Shown: positions 18,906 to 31,277, counted from the stretch's first letter. The stretch is 32,761 bases of DNA from Chara braunii (GCA_003427395.1 BFEA01000042.1:2987823-3020583); one strand, 5' to 3'. Notes: a model not told the origin generated them from the sequence alone. Made by a program: numbers and translations.

Positions 18906-20115
18906 ACTTCTATTATAAAGGTAGTGAGGTCATCTCTCTTACCTCTTCTCTCGCCACAAATTTCTTCAGTCACATTCCAGATACCCAATCCTTCCACTCA
19001 GTCGCATTTAACTCTTCAATCTGGTATGCTCCGAAGTCTCCAACCCGTACGATCCGATAGGGACCTAACCACCTCTTATCGAGCTTCCTAGACCACTGCT
19101 TCTCCAAAGATGAATCATAGAGGAGCACGACATCCCCAACTGCCAAAGGTATTTTCCTCACCCACGCAGACTGATCCCATCGAGTCTTATCATCCATTCG
19201 GCTTCTCGCCATCTGATCGGACGCCTCCTGGATCCTTTCTTCTATCCCCCCTATCTGCCGCGCCCGAATATCGAGCAGTTCTTTGAATGACAGGCTAACC
19301 TCCAGATCCTAGCGCCTCCATGTCTTAAGAAAACTCTCGATAGGGAAGGTGGCGTGCCTTCCATACCACAGCGTCGCCGGTGCGTACTTGGTGGATCTTT
19401 TTACTGTAATGTTCTCGACAAAGAACGCCGCCCTTAGGTATCTTGGCCATTGATTAGGCCTACCTTCGATTCACTTAGCCAGGAGGCTCGTAATAGTACT
19501 ATGTCCTCTCTCCACGTGAGCATTTGCCTGGGGGTGCGAGGCCGTGGTGTAGCTGGTTGCTACACTATACCTTGATAACAATTCTTGCACCTCCTGGCAA
19601 GTAAACTCTGATCCCCTGTCCATTACGAATTCCCTGACGAAAGGATAGCGTAGATAGTACTCCTCGATGCAACTTACCAAGACTGACCCGGTCTTTGTGC
19701 GAATAGCACGCCCATCTACGAGCCCAGATAGGTTATCGCGCGCATCGAAGATATAGTTATACCCCTGATCCCCAAACGGCATAAAAAGTAGATCGAGATG
19801 CACTACGGCCCCCACCTCTCGCTCTAACCTTGGATGCAGCGACTCTCCTTGCCTTAAACGGGATCTCTCCTGGCAAGGTACGCAAGATCGACAGAATTTT
19901 CCGACCATGTCCATCATCCCGTCCCAGTAGTACAACTCACTTATTTTGGCATACCGTGGCTTGTACCCCTCGATGCCCTCCTGCAATGCCATCATGAAGC
20001 ACTGCTACTACATCGATCTGACGATTCCTACCGCAGACAACTCTCCTGGGATTCCCCACTTCTCTTCTCACGAAAAGGTGGCCGTCTCGCACTAAGTAGC
20101 GCTGCAGCATCCTTT
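18906..20115 (-). pseudogene. Integrase of the large element, DDE and GPY/F motifs kept
   Basis: The N-terminal part (VLHDGIAGGHRGVQAT, two His) is in the frame used by the linker. Directly after it (about 19945) the frame shifts by one base at ACGGTATGCC into YAKISELYYWDGM, SCVPCQERS and the DDE core. Catalytic Asp codons are at 19794 (VHLDLL) and 19620 (VMDRGSEF), and Glu at 19512 (NAHVERGH), with exactly 35 residues between the last two. The tail holds GDVVLLYDSSLEKQWSRKL and RWLGPYRIV (GPY/F module) and ends near LKKFVARE. Stops at 19471 (TGA, where Trp is expected), about 19310 (TAG) and 18970 (TGA) break the frame. Related integrases occur in fungal and plant gypsy elements; no chromodomain is present. 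Confidence 0.9.
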
Positions 20116-20640
20116 AAGCTCTATCGCTTGCATCCCTAAGCCGCATTTCACATGACAGAAGAAGCCCCAGCTCTAGGTAGATCCCGTCATACTCCTCTAC
20201 ACGAAAAGCCTCCTTAATCTCCCCCTCCTCGAACTCGTTGTCCTGACTCTCGGGCACTTTGTCCACATTCCCCGCCGGGTTCAACGAGCCTGACTGGCCG
20301 AGGCTTTCCTGCAATAGTGTGTTGACGAGGAGATACATTCCTCCCATCAGGTTCTCATGTCATTCTACTTGGTCAGGTCCTTCCTCAATCGTCCTCACGT
20401 CCTCCACCAGACTATGCGAGCTGGCCAGCGCTAACTCCATCATCCACTGAACACCCTTACCACCTAATGGATCCTCTTCTTCAAAGGGTTTGAGGACTAG
20501 CTCAACCCTCCTTTCATACCCATTTGGCGCTTGCCAGATAGGATAGCCTACACAGCTGGGCACTCGCGGCGGCCACTTGTTGATATGAAGACGAACATCT
20601 TCTTCCTGATCCATAAGTCAATCAACTGGGGGCGTATTCT
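20116..20640 (-). pseudogene. RNase H-integrase linker of the large element
   Basis: Continues the RNase H tail frame through PPVD*LMDQEEDVRLHINKWPP, an acidic stretch (SQDNEFEEGEIKEAF) and LRDGHLFVRRE-like sequence before the integrase His residues. Two stops (about 20615 and 20360) interrupt it. Such spacers are ordinary in gypsy pols; there is no separate catalytic motif. Confidence 0.6.
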
Positions 20641-20800
20641 CCACCACCTCCCCTTCCTGTTTATCCCAGTTGATCCGACTCAGCCCGTCCGCCCGGTTCT
20701 TATTACCAGGAATCCGTTCCAATTCGAAATTGAACATCTAGACGTACGTCATGGCTCTGCCGGAACCTCCGACGCTCACTTTCCGATTCTTGAATCGTGA
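20641..20800 (-). pseudogene. RNase H C-terminal remnant at an RT deletion junction
   Basis: Minus-strand AMTYV*MFNFELERIPGNKN followed by RADGLSRINWDKQ matches the final strand/helix of gypsy RNase H (…PG-x-N-RADGLSR). It directly follows the protease region in a different frame. Everything expected between them, the whole RT and the first two thirds of RNase H (about 1.1 kb or more), is missing. The junction lies near 20760-20800. One TAG interrupts the remnant. Confidence 0.85.
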
Positions 20801-22244
20801 AGGATCCTAGATTGGGCCGGTTTCTTATATTCCTCGGTCCTGTGTTCCTGCAGGTCATTATTTCGTAATTCCCGCAGGAAGGGTCGCATAAGAGGAGGAT
20901 TAACATCCCGTCCTGCTTATTGAATATCACGGTCTCCGTCCTGCTTAGGAATGACCTCCCCAGGAGGATTCCGTGATCCACGTCTAGCATGATGAAGAAG
21001 CAAGCCCGGGCCTTCACCTTTCCAACCTCGATGAGTACATTTGAGGTTGTCCCACAAAATACGGCCTTGCAGCTGGCTCCGTGCAGAATACCGCAGTCGG
21101 AACGGTCTATATCCAGCCCGAATCTGATCGCGTCCGCTTCCCGACTAATGTTCATCTCTGCTCCGGTGTCCACCATTGCTGCGCACATGGAACCCTTCAC
21201 CACCAAATTCATCGTGCCGCAGGCTACGCACTTCCAGTCCATCTTCGCACCTGACTCCGCCCACTCTGCCTCCTTGGGCAGGATCGTACCCAGATGGACA
21301 TTGGGCACCAGGCGCCGCGACAATCTCTCGTTCAGTTCATCGCGGAGTCGCGGGGCCGACGCTAGGATTTCCTTCAGAGTCATGAGGTCATTGTGCCCTT
21401 CTAGTAGCCGGTCGATCACTTTTTCCACGTCAAACCCCTCCTCCAGCTGAACCGCGTACTTCTTCCTTTTGGGCGGTCCGTCGCGCATGACCGGCTCGAC
21501 CTCTCCCCTGGCTCCCTTTTTCCTTGCCCGCTGCTCCGCTCTCTGATCCTCCTCCCTGCGCAGCCTCTCGTCCTCTTCCTCCTCATTGTCGTCATCCTCC
21601 ACTTCCACAACCTCCTTTCTTTTTCCTGGCTCCAGCTCCCTCCTGGGAGGCTTTTGGCTGGCGCTGGCTTTGGCTTGACTTCTCTTTCGTGCTACCTGCG
21701 CCAGCCGGGCCTGCGGAGTGAGGGGTCTCCCCATCATTCCCGATTGTGGGCACAACCCTACCACATTTACTCTGGGTCGCCCAGGCGCTGACTCCGAACC
21801 AGAGTCGTAGAGGAACACCTTGGGGATGTTAGACTTCCATTTCCTCACTTCCTCACAGAGGCCCACCAACTTCTGTTGGTACTTCCCCATCTTATGCAGC
21901 AGGTCCTTCATTTTCCCAAACAAGACGGACGAAGGTTCCATACTTTCTTCCTCATTCTCGTCATCTGACTCAATGATTATGGGTTCTTCCCCCTTACTTC
22001 CTCCTCGTGGCCCTTGAGTCACTTCCTCATCGCTTTCCACTTCCTCTACCCCAATCGGTGGTTCTTCCTTTTCCTGCCATAACCTGAACATGGCAGGGGG
22101 TGGTGGCCCAGCTGCCGCCCTTCGTTGAGCTTCCGCCCTCACTCCTCCAAACCTTCTGTCAGTGGCCTCCCCAAACTGATCGTTGATGTTCCCATCCATA
22201 GTGGAGGAAATCAGCCCGCTCCTCTCGTCTTCCCGTATTATATT
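20801..22244 (-). pseudogene. Pol N-terminal part with retropepsin domain
   Basis: Same frame as gag and continuous with it; the Met at 22199 is internal, not a natural start. After an acidic and Lys/Arg-rich linker (several KR, EEDDE stretches and a short helix around EEGFDVEKVIDRLLEGHND) comes the aspartic protease: CVACGTMNLVVKGSMCAAM then VDTGAEMN (catalytic Asp codon at about 21170), VFCGTTSNVLIEVG and the closing GILLGRSFL. The domain has no stop and looks intact at its key residues. It would mature gag-pol by cleavage. Downstream NRPNLGSFTIQ leads into the RT deletion junction. Confidence 0.9.
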
Positions 22245-23690
22245 ACAGAACCTTATAGTGTGGCCTTATTGGTCACAATGTCGGCAGATGGCCGTCCTCG
22301 AGTCAAAACGGGGTCTTCCATACCCCTGACTTCCCTAATCCCCCTGGCCTTGATACCCCTGGCCTTGGTACCCTTGGCCTTGGTACCCCTGGCCTTGGTA
22401 CCCCTGGCCTTGATTCCCTTGGCCTTGGTACCCCTGGCCTTGGTACCCCTGGCCTTGACCATTCCATTGCCTTCCTCTTCCGCCGCCATTCCTACCTCGC
22501 CCCCTTCCTCCACCCTTGCCTCCGTTGCCTTGATTGCCCTGCCCCTGGTTCCCACCTCCAACCACGCTTCCCTGTGAACTAGGAGCGGGTGACGGTGGCG
22601 GGGCCACAGGCTGGGCATTGGCTGCGGGGTAGATGGGTGGCGGCATACTCGTTTGCGGTCCGGCTACTGGTGGCGGGCTACCCCAAGGTACGATTGCATT
22701 GATCACCGGCCAGGGCCACTGTCCGTAGGAGGGCGCCCCTCCTTGCGAGGGGCCCATACTAGATGATGGAGCCGTCACATTCAAAAGGGTTGCTGTCAAG
22801 GCTTGAGGTGCCTGCGCTTTTCCTGATCCTTGTCCGCTCTGTGCCAAGTTACGCACTTTGCGCTATGCCTTCGTCAGGCGCAGCGGCACCGGCTCTTCCT
22901 CTTCCAAGAGCTCCTCCTGAACAACCTCCTCCATCACCGGCTCCGTCCCTTTCACTTGGACAGTCGTTACTACCCTCCTTTGCACCATCGGCTCTGTCGC
23001 ATACCCCAGCTGTGCCAATACGTATGTAACAATCCTTGTTACCCCCGGGGTCCCAAAAGTGGTCGCATCTCTTTCCTTTCTCTTCTGCCTTTGCAGGCGT
23101 ACCTGACGTTGCTCCACCTGGTCGAAACACCCAACTTCTACCCCTCTGTCAATGGTGGCCCAGGTGAGCTTGGTGCTACCCCCTCCATGTCTCGTCAACT
23201 CGACGGCCTCCGATGTCGTGAGCAACCCTAGGAAAATGGCGCACTGTGCTTCCTCCGAAATCCCATGGACCTTCCGCGCCCTCTTCTTAAATTCTTGAAC
23301 AAAGACCCCTATCATCGTAAAATCATCTTTGTTCATCGCCTTAAGGTCCACGGTAGTCAATAGCCTATCTCCCAGGCGGTATTTCCTCTGCATCCCCTCC
23401 TTGAACCTCTCCCAGCTACCTTGGGACGCATCTATGACTTTCTTCACTTCCTGGTGGTAGCTGTGGAGGACACACTGAAGAATGCATTGGAACTTTACAA
23501 CGTCCGACCGCCCAACCAAAGCTTGTTCCACCCGCTCCAGCCATTCTGAAACCCTCTCCCCACAAAAGTGGAAGGTATCGACTTTAGGGATATTGCTCGG
23601 GTTCCTTTCATACCGGTCAATGGCCGCAAGGAGGTCATCGAGCGTCAGGCCCTTCTTGGGACCACCCGATGCGCCGCCGCCCTGTGACAT
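22245..23690 (-). pseudogene. gag: gag of the large element: capsid-like domain, RGG/YQGQG repeats, CCHC knuckle
   Basis: ATG at 23690 (MSQGGGASGGPKKG) opens 275 codons. KVDTFHFCGERVSEWLERVE, WERFKEGMQRKYRL and VFVQEFKKRARKVHGISEE are typical of the Retrotrans_gag capsid fold. TAG at 22863 breaks the frame; in the same frame follow a Pro-rich linker, an RGG-like basic stretch (KGGGRGRGRNGGGRGRQW), seven YQGQG/NQGQG units, TAG 22335, and the knuckle CRHC-DQ*G-H-TIRF-C (22286-22245, C-x2-C-x4-H-x4-C) with TAA 22266 inside it. The start is about 305 bp after the PBS, as expected for gag. The knuckle would bind the element RNA. Three stops make it non-functional as read, unless suppressed. Confidence 0.88.
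22338..22457 (-). repeat. 15-bp coding tandem repeat (YQGQG units)
   Basis: On the + strand units of CCTTGGTACCCCTGG repeat about seven times with a few substitutions, coding for Tyr/Asn-Gln-Gly-Gln-Gly in the gag frame. They lie between the RGG-like stretch and the zinc knuckle. Confidence 0.95.
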
Positions 23691-23994
23691 CTTGACATAC
23701 TTTTCCCTTCAAGTTCCCTGATAAGAAAGAAAAAAACAAGCATACTTCGTTTATTCAGCATCGCACCTTGACCGGTCTCTTCCATCCGTCCTACCTATCC
23801 CTTACTACATACCTTTACCCAATGCTACACGTTCGTTCTTCATATCTTCCCTTACTCAGGTAGGTAAATTTCCTCACCTATACTTAATCATTCATTATCT
23901 TTCCTTACTTTATCGTCCTTCCTTTATGCCCTTTTCTCATTCACTTCTCATACCCGGATGTCGTTCCACCAGGGACAACGGTAGGCTTTTCGTT
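23691..23994 (-). other. Leader between PBS and gag
   Basis: About 300 bp of pyrimidine-rich (+) sequence without ORF; expected place of packaging signals, none recognised. Confidence 0.6.
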
Positions 23995-24013
23995 ATCTAC
24001 GGCAATGACGCCA
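23995..24013 (-). promoter_or_regulatory. Primer binding site, tRNA-Asp-like
   Basis: Three bases after the CGACA end of the 5' LTR (element sense) the minus strand reads TGGCGTCATTGCCGTAGAT. A plant tRNA-Asp-type PBS is TGGCGCCGTTGCCGGGGAT from memory, which gives 15 of 19 matches, with the first five identical. Position and TGG start fit a PBS; differences are three transitions and one transversion. Confidence 0.7.
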
Positions 24014-24742
24014 ACCTGTCGAGCGCATCGGTCCGGCACCGCACCAGGGCAGCGCGGGACCCTCCCGGCCGCGTCACGCAGGAGTAGGTTTAAAAATCCT
24101 TTGTCGCAAAATATACATGGAGCTTCCGCAAGCCGCTCCGGCTGAGTGCGTCAGCCATACCTCTCGCGAGCCCCTACGATAGGATAGGGCCTACGCGAGG
24201 CACGAGTTACCTACACCTTACGGGAGCTGTCACCTCTCTTCGGTGGGCGTATCCCCGCCAAGCTACCAGTCCACAGTACGAAAGCTAATCAGTTGCAATC
24301 GCAGAGGTGGACCAGCCGAGGACGTTTCTCGTTCGCTGTAGCATAGGGGGTACGCGCGGTAATACGCCTTTATCGGACCCGCACGCGAATCGGCATCTTG
24401 GGGGCTGAGGTCCCAAGCGCAACCCGTCGTCGGTCGACTATGACGCATCCCACACACCATGCGCACTCCACTTTACAAACACACATACACATAAAACAAC
24501 ACATATACGAAACGACACAACACAAACAACGCGACAACGCTCCTAGCCCCTCGGTAGCGAACCCATAACTTTCTAATGCGGAAATCAAACAAACGTAGCG
24601 CGAGAGACTTAGTATAAAACCGCGCGGACGCAGGACTAACTCGTATCGACTCGCAATGCAAGCGTACGCAAGCGGTCGCAGTGATGGCGTACTATGTAGT
24701 ACCCATACTTACACGGTCCTCGTTAATCGCGAGGGTCGCGTT

Positions 24743-24847
24743 CGACACTCAAGTGTCGGCTGACCCTCGCCAAGAGGGTTAATCTCTCGACGCTGGACAA
24801 CCGCCATGCGCGGTTGAAGACCACACCCTCTTCTGCACCCTATGCAG
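24743..24847. other. Cluster of three short stem-loops, right LTR
   Basis: Same cluster as at 7459-7563; the third stem has an A in place of one G (CTGCAC/ATGCAG), which weakens it. Confidence 0.65.
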
Positions 24848-25454
24848 AGGGGTTCAGTAGACAACTTTAAGTTGTCGTAGCGGTCGAACATCAAGGGGTT
24901 TGACTTTGACGGCTGCCACGGACTATAACGTCCAACTATAAAAACTCCAAAGAGCAAATGATGAAAATGAATCTCCCTTTTTTCTCTCGAGCCATAATCT
25001 GGTTAACCCTTGCGCACGATCACTGTAAGTCGCGCGCATACCCGAGACACTTATAGATATATAAGCGTTAACTATAAAGGACGATCACTTCTCATAGTCA
25101 CAGTAAGGCTCCTCTCAGCCATATAAGTATGAAATCGCAGGCAATCACACCCAGAGTCCGAACCACAACCATACCTGCAATCACATCAACGAGTCAAATC
25201 AACAGCCCACGCGCTACACGGTGTCAACCCCAACCACCTTCGACACTCGTACCCCTCGCTTTAGCTATGCAAGCCCCAAACCTCTTGTCCAACCAACCTT
25301 AATTAAATACTCAGCACCTTTGTTAAATGACTATTCAATAAAAGTTTGGGTGAAACCTTAATAAAACAACGAAATCACAACGGCTAAAACCTTTTCGGTT
25401 GAGTGTGGAGGGTGAGTCGAAATTGAGTCGTAGACCAACGAATCGGCAACCGAC

Positions 25455-25473
25455 CTGTTATCAGTGATAACAG
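25455..25473. other. 19-bp palindrome, right LTR
   Basis: CTGTTATCAGTGATAACAG, identical to the left LTR copy, next to the right-LTR-specific insertion. Confidence 0.8.
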
Positions 25474-25760
25474 AAAGTGATCCCCAAAGGATCAAGCTGG
25501 ATCTAGCCTTGAACTTGGATCAAATGATAAAAAAGACCTGTAACACACAGCAGACCAATCCCCAAGCTAAGATCATAAGTGTATGAAGAATACAACTCCA
25601 TAATACATCCTTACTCAAAATCCCCTTATAAGCTAAACCTAAGTCTACTTTTAAGTTAGTGCTTAAGCGAAAGGTAGACCAACTGCAGAATCTCCCCTTC
25701 TCTGGATGGATCGCCTGAATCACCACCTGTCAAAATATAATCTATCTCCTCTAAACTAAG

Positions 25761-26390
25761 AAAATTTCGGCANCGCTTCCCGTAGGAAAANTGTNTTTCC
25801 AGAATTTATANAAGCCCATATATGAGAGTAGAAATAATCTCTTACTCCTGGAAANTTAAATTTTGTCTAACTNCCTGATTTAGTAAAAATTTGGGCAGCA
25901 CTCCCTTTACAAAGGNAGANTTCCTAGATTTATACTAAGTGAGATTTGAACTCACAAGACAANTTGAGTTCAATTTAGACAAGATTTAACTAACTCCTCA
26001 GTTTTGCAGAAATTTCGGCAGCACTCCCTNTAGAAAAGTGTTTTCCCAAACATTTATACAAAGCGAGGTCCAGAACTTGAGAATAACTTTGACTTCTCAA
26101 AATCTAATTTTGTCTAACTGCCTGAATTAGTAAAAATTTGGGCAGCACTCCCTCTACAAAAGGAAACTTTCCAGATTCTTACTAAGCCAGATATATGGAA
26201 AAGACAAATTGAACTCTGACAAGTCAAAAGTTGACTAACTTCTTGGATTTGTAGAAATTTCAGCAGCGCTTCCCATAGGAAAAGTAGCTTGCCAAGATTT
26301 ATACAAAGCCAAGTATAAGAAAAAAAATTTCAGAAAATGCAGGAATTGACCTAAGTAAAAAAAATTTATTACAGAAAATGCAGGAATTGA
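25761..26390. repeat. Five ~123-bp tandem repeats, right LTR
   Basis: Counterpart of 8413-9042 at a constant offset of 17,348 bp, including identical N positions. Confidence 0.85.
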
Positions 26391-26598
26391 CACTAACTCG
26401 TATGACTCTAGCACGTGGTGAGCAACTAAAGCGACTACCTATAATACTGAAACTCAAACAGACTAACCATTTCATTCAGTCACATGCAAACCAAACCACG
26501 AATGTAAGTACTCTCACCATCCCAAGTTCATTCCATATGAACAGTTCATGAATCTTCAAGTTCTTGAATTTTTATACCCATCTTACATAAGACATAGA

Positions 26599-27282
26599 GC
26601 TGGACCATTCGCCATGGAAACAATGTCCAGCTTGTCTTTATGATATACACGAACAGGTTGCACACCTACTTCTCTCTTTTNTTNGGCAGATGACCAGACC
26701 ATTCGCCATGGAAACAATGCCTAGTCGCCCTGTGCTGTTTAATATTCAAAATTTAGTATTTCTCTGACTTTGTTTTCAAAAGAAAAAGCAAATATGGGCA
26801 GGGGACTGAACCATTCACAGTGNAAACAATGTTCAACTTGCCTAAACTTTTTTCANTTATACTTTGTATTTTTNATTTTCTCTTCTTAATGATATGGCNT
26901 AATGCTGGACCATTCACATGAGAAACAATGTCCAGCCGCCAGTTCACATGCAAATATACATAAAGTACTTCCCTTTATACTCAGTTTAATTTATGTGCGT
27001 GGTTTTCAGGCTAAACCATTCACCATGGAAACAATGCTTAGCCTTAGACAAAAAATACTCCCTCAGAATAAACAAGAATTTAAACCCCTTCATTCAGGCA
27101 AACCCTCAAAGTTAAACTAGAGTAAACAGACCATTCACAGTAGAAACAATGNTTGGTCCTCCAGAAAACAACTAAATAAACATAACAACCAGGCCATTCA
27201 CAGTAGAAACAATGTTTGGTCCTTCAGAAAACAACCAAATAAACATAGCAACCAGGCCATTCACAGTAGAAACAATGCCTGG
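26599..27282 (-). repeat. Array of eight hairpins, right LTR
   Basis: Counterpart of 9251-9934, offset 17,348 bp, with the same eight core motifs and stems. Base calls are identical to the left copy, including N, so it does not count as independent evidence of conservation. Confidence 0.85.
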
Positions 27283-29987
27283 CTTTGGTTGACCCTTCCA
27301 AACGCATGCAAAACTGTCTTTCTCCCACCTTTCTCCAGTTCTTCCTTAGTCTGCTTTCAGTCAAAGCAAATATGAAACTTAAGCTTCACTCTCACACATT
27401 CTTTCCATTTAGTCTGATTAGGTCTTGAAGAGAAAGCAATGATCATAGGAATAAACTTATGCATATACCAATCATACTGCAGGGAGATAGGCAAACATGG
27501 GTAGTAGTGGGTTATACAGATGAAAATGGTTTACCTGACAGTTCCCTGCCTCTAGAACTCCTCCTTAGTTCCGGCAGAGCTCCCGCAATCGGTGGGTGGA
27601 CTCCCCACAGAGTCTTGGTGCGGGCCTATGGGTTGCAATCCCGCCTGCCGCCTTCCTCTCAGAACCACTGGACTAGACTTAGAGTAAGAAGGGTAGAGAA
27701 AGGAAGTTTTAGACCCTCGGATCCAAGAAAGGTGCTCTCAGACTCAAAGGAGAGCGCCTTGGTACCTTCAGCGCCTGAGGGCCCTGCAATGGTGGCCAAT
27801 GTACAAGCTTGGTCAAGTCCAAGTCCAGACTGCTGAACACAATCCTCCTGGTAACTCCTCAAAATTGCAGCAGTAAACTCCCCTTCCCGTCCTTCAAAGA
27901 CCGCATCGATAATCGGTGTTATTCAACAGCAACAACAACTGTTTTCAGCAACCACAGTCCGCATGTAGTCTGCAAGTGCAGCGACAACATCCAGCGAATC
28001 AACCCGTGCGCAACATGTAGTACACAGCGGCAAAACTCCCATAGTATGTATCAACAGATTTTTCACAGCCACGCGGCAGCAATCCTGGCGGCCCTCAGCA
28101 ATCAAGCAGCAATGCACCATAGGATACAACAACACTCACAGTATCAGCTACGCCACCACCAGGTGGCTTGCTCGCACCCCTAAGTCCGCCTACTACAGGC
28201 TGATACGTGCAGCCCACCCACTGTTGCAGCCTCCTGCTGTTCACCAGTTCTCTATTCGAAAAGAGGTAAGCCAACCCCCCCCTTTTCACTCTTCGCTGCC
28301 CTCACAGTACCCTGCCAACCGGTCTGGACAACACACCAGTCAACAGGTGAGCCCCCAGCTTCTCGGCCATCGGTTCCCACTGTGCCCTGAGCTAGGGAGT
28401 CTCCTCGATGACCATCCGCCACTTGTTGTAGGCCACCTTGGGCGACCCCACCCTGATGTAATTGGCTTGATGGGTGGCAGCGTTCCGACCAGGTAAGTAA
28501 CCTCTCCTCCTCTTTTTCTCTACGTTGCTTACTGCAAGGGGTCGTGTCCAGTATGAACACGTATGAGAGAATCAAAGAGAAAACAAGGGAAAATCGAGAA
28601 TGAATCTTTCGCTAAATCGCATCCAGATTCATGCTCCAGGTAAGCCCCCCTCTTTCTGATCCTTCGTATAGCCGACAGCGCAGTCTGTACCTTTCTCAAC
28701 GCAAAAACTAACCCCTCTTACCTAAGTCCGACTATTTCGACTAATTCGGAGTACTCTAAAACCTCACCTAAGCAACTTTACTTACTTGATTCTATAAAGA
28801 ATCGAGTAAGTTATGTTCCATTTTTTCTCCTTCGTCACAGCTTGTTCCCGCCATTATCACGCAGTAATTTTTCAATTAACTCATCGTTTTACTAACTTTC
28901 TAGTCAACCTGACCACAGAATCGGGATCGCCTACCTAAAACCTCCACCTAACATCCTAGCTCGCTCGTTTCCATTGTGTATCGAGTGAGACCTCGATTCT
29001 CACCCCGACCACCTCCGCCATAGCCATTCCCACGCATATCCTCCCCGAACTAACTCTTCTCCTACTCAAACTAACGCTAAAACCAACAGCAGATTCGAAC
29101 TCGACCGACCGAGAAAAGTTAGTCTAGTATCTTAGTTCGTCGAAATCGGTCAGAAAACGAACGAGTTAGTGCAATTTCACTTTCGTTCGTCTCCCTCCCC
29201 GACAGTCTCCGCGCACGACTTTTCCTTAGTAGCATCTAACTTACTAATCTTCAGCCTAATCTAACCTCATATCCGGGGTCGCTGGCCTCGAAAACCCCCG
29301 GATTCGAGCCTTCCTTTCCCTGACTTCGTCCACGAACGACCCCTTTCTTTTTTTTCCCTTCCACCCCCTCGATATCTCCACGCACTGACTTTTCTTCCTA
29401 CCTCCTATTACACTCCTCCTTTTTCCAATCCACCTTCACCACTGGATTCGCCTTCCCTCAAAGTCCCAACTTCAACTCGTACCTCACCCAAATTGGTTCA
29501 AGAACGGACGAGATATGTCGATTCTCCTTCTCCCCGCTATCTTCCTTCCCCGCCATCACCACTGCTCCAGTCGCGTGCACCTTGCACACAAACCCGTCCG
29601 GGTTCGTCCACCGTTTGCGCCACCTTACCTTTTCCCTGTCGTCCGCCTTTGCCACGTCCCTCGCTGCACTCCCCTCTGCTTAGCGCAGTCCGGTGGCCCG
29701 CTACGCTATCGCCCGTTGCTCTGCGCTCTCTTACTCCGCACGCACCTCGCCGAGGATCACGTTCAGGTTCGCCCCTAGGTACTACCTCCCCGTGCCTCAC
29801 CACTCCGTAGTGCTTCGTTCGTCCGCCCAACTCGTCGTTGCTCCCGTCACAGCGCTCTCCCTGTCTGCGCTGCCGCCTACTCCGGCTCCCCGTCGTTCCC
29901 CCGCCTTTGCTTAGCGCAGCCTGGCCCTTTCGAAGCTACGGGTTCGATAGAAAATAAAAAAAGAATCTCAAAGAGGGAAACTCGTTG

Positions 29988-30085
29988 ATTGTCGGCCCTC
30001 TCGGCTCTTTATGCACGCCACCTTTGTGCAGGGTCATGCTAATCTTCCCTGTATCGTTCCAATTTTAACGAATGTCCTGAAGGAC
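29988..30085 (-). ncRNA. U6: U6 snRNA-like sequence inside the right LTR
   Basis: Same as the left copy, with AAAATTGGAACGATACAG at 30049-30066. Here the sequence after the triad reads TTAGCATGACC, one base closer to canonical U6 than the left copy (TTAGCGTGACC), so the captured copy was probably more U6-like when the element inserted. A minus-strand T7 run follows at about 29956-29962. Confidence 0.85.
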
Positions 30086-30513
30086 TCAAACGGGGCAGCC
30101 CCCGCCGATTTACTCTAACGACGTCGTAGTGGTCACGCGCGCCCCACCGTGCGGGTACCTGGCGCGGTCCTATCTCAATGTTCTGCCCCCTTGCGGCTAC
30201 GGTCGGAAGGTATTTTCCCATGGGAGAACTCTGCCCTTGCTACCCAAACCAAATATCGCCCGCCACTGTGCAGATCGGCAGGGAAGAAACAGCCCCGATA
30301 CCTTCCGCTCCCTGTGCTTTTGTTGTGTCACTGCACCCCTTGACCTTTTTTTGTGAGACGGGTAGGATAGGAGAATTTCGTCGGCATACCGAACGCACAG
30401 GAACCTGTAGGCCGGCCAAAAGAGGTGCGTGCTCAAGGTCCTCGATTGCCGGAACGGCCACTCAATCCGGCACCACGTTCAAGCCAAATGGGCGTCGGGG
30501 CACATAAAAAAAT

Positions 30514-30517
<4 letters not shown>

Positions 30518-30552
<35 letters not shown>
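30518..30552. repeat. (TA)n microsatellite, right LTR
   Basis: About 35 bp of TA, expanded relative to the left LTR. Confidence 0.95.
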
Positions 30553-30556
<4 letters not shown>

Positions 30557-30868
30557 TAATATTACGACGTAAAGGTGATTCACTTAGAGAAAATGCCACC
30601 ACCGATCGAGCGCCGTCGATGGCAAAACCAAAGGGGATAGCCCCACGGCCCTCAACCCCATCAGCTCCCTCCTCGATGCTCCGCTGCCGCTGCGTCGGCG
30701 CTTGCCGACCTCGATCCCCGAGCCTTTGTAGTGTCAATCCAATGTCGTAACCTATAGGGCTAAGCCCAAGCTTAAAACTAGCACCCGCAGAGTACCATAC
30801 AAGACAGTGCGGCGCGGCGCTTTGGGCCAACAAACTGGCTGCGCGGCTCCCATTGCCCGCGCCGGCTT

Positions 30869-30875
30869 GCTTATA
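30869..30875 (-). promoter_or_regulatory. TATA-like motif in the presumed U3 of the 5' LTR
   Basis: Minus-strand TATAAGC, 431 bp inside the element-sense start, matching 13495-13501. In this copy it would drive the genomic RNA. Weak evidence. Confidence 0.3.
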
Positions 30876-31277
30876 CCATGCCATAATTGCCCCGCGCGCC
30901 ATCCTACGACATCCGGCTCACCGCACGAAATCGCGCCGTTATTGCCGATGCCGTTGTCGGGGTCGTTCTCCGCACGCGCGCTCAACTTGGTCAAATGTAC
31001 CAATCAAAAGAAAATATCCTTAATTCGTGCTTAATCAAAAATAAATAAATAATAATAATATCACCAAGCAAAACGACCGAGGTCCTTGCCGGCTTTATGA
31101 TCAACAACAGAAAAGAATCACGCGCGCCTTAATCCTGCGCCGCGAGGCTGCGCGCCCACACACTCGCTATTGTGGTCAACCACCTAGTCAACGCAATTAC
31201 TGACGCAGCCGCGCTTAGTGCGGTATACTTAAACTCTAGACCAAAACTATTTTGTGCCACTTGCAAAACCAGGGCGG

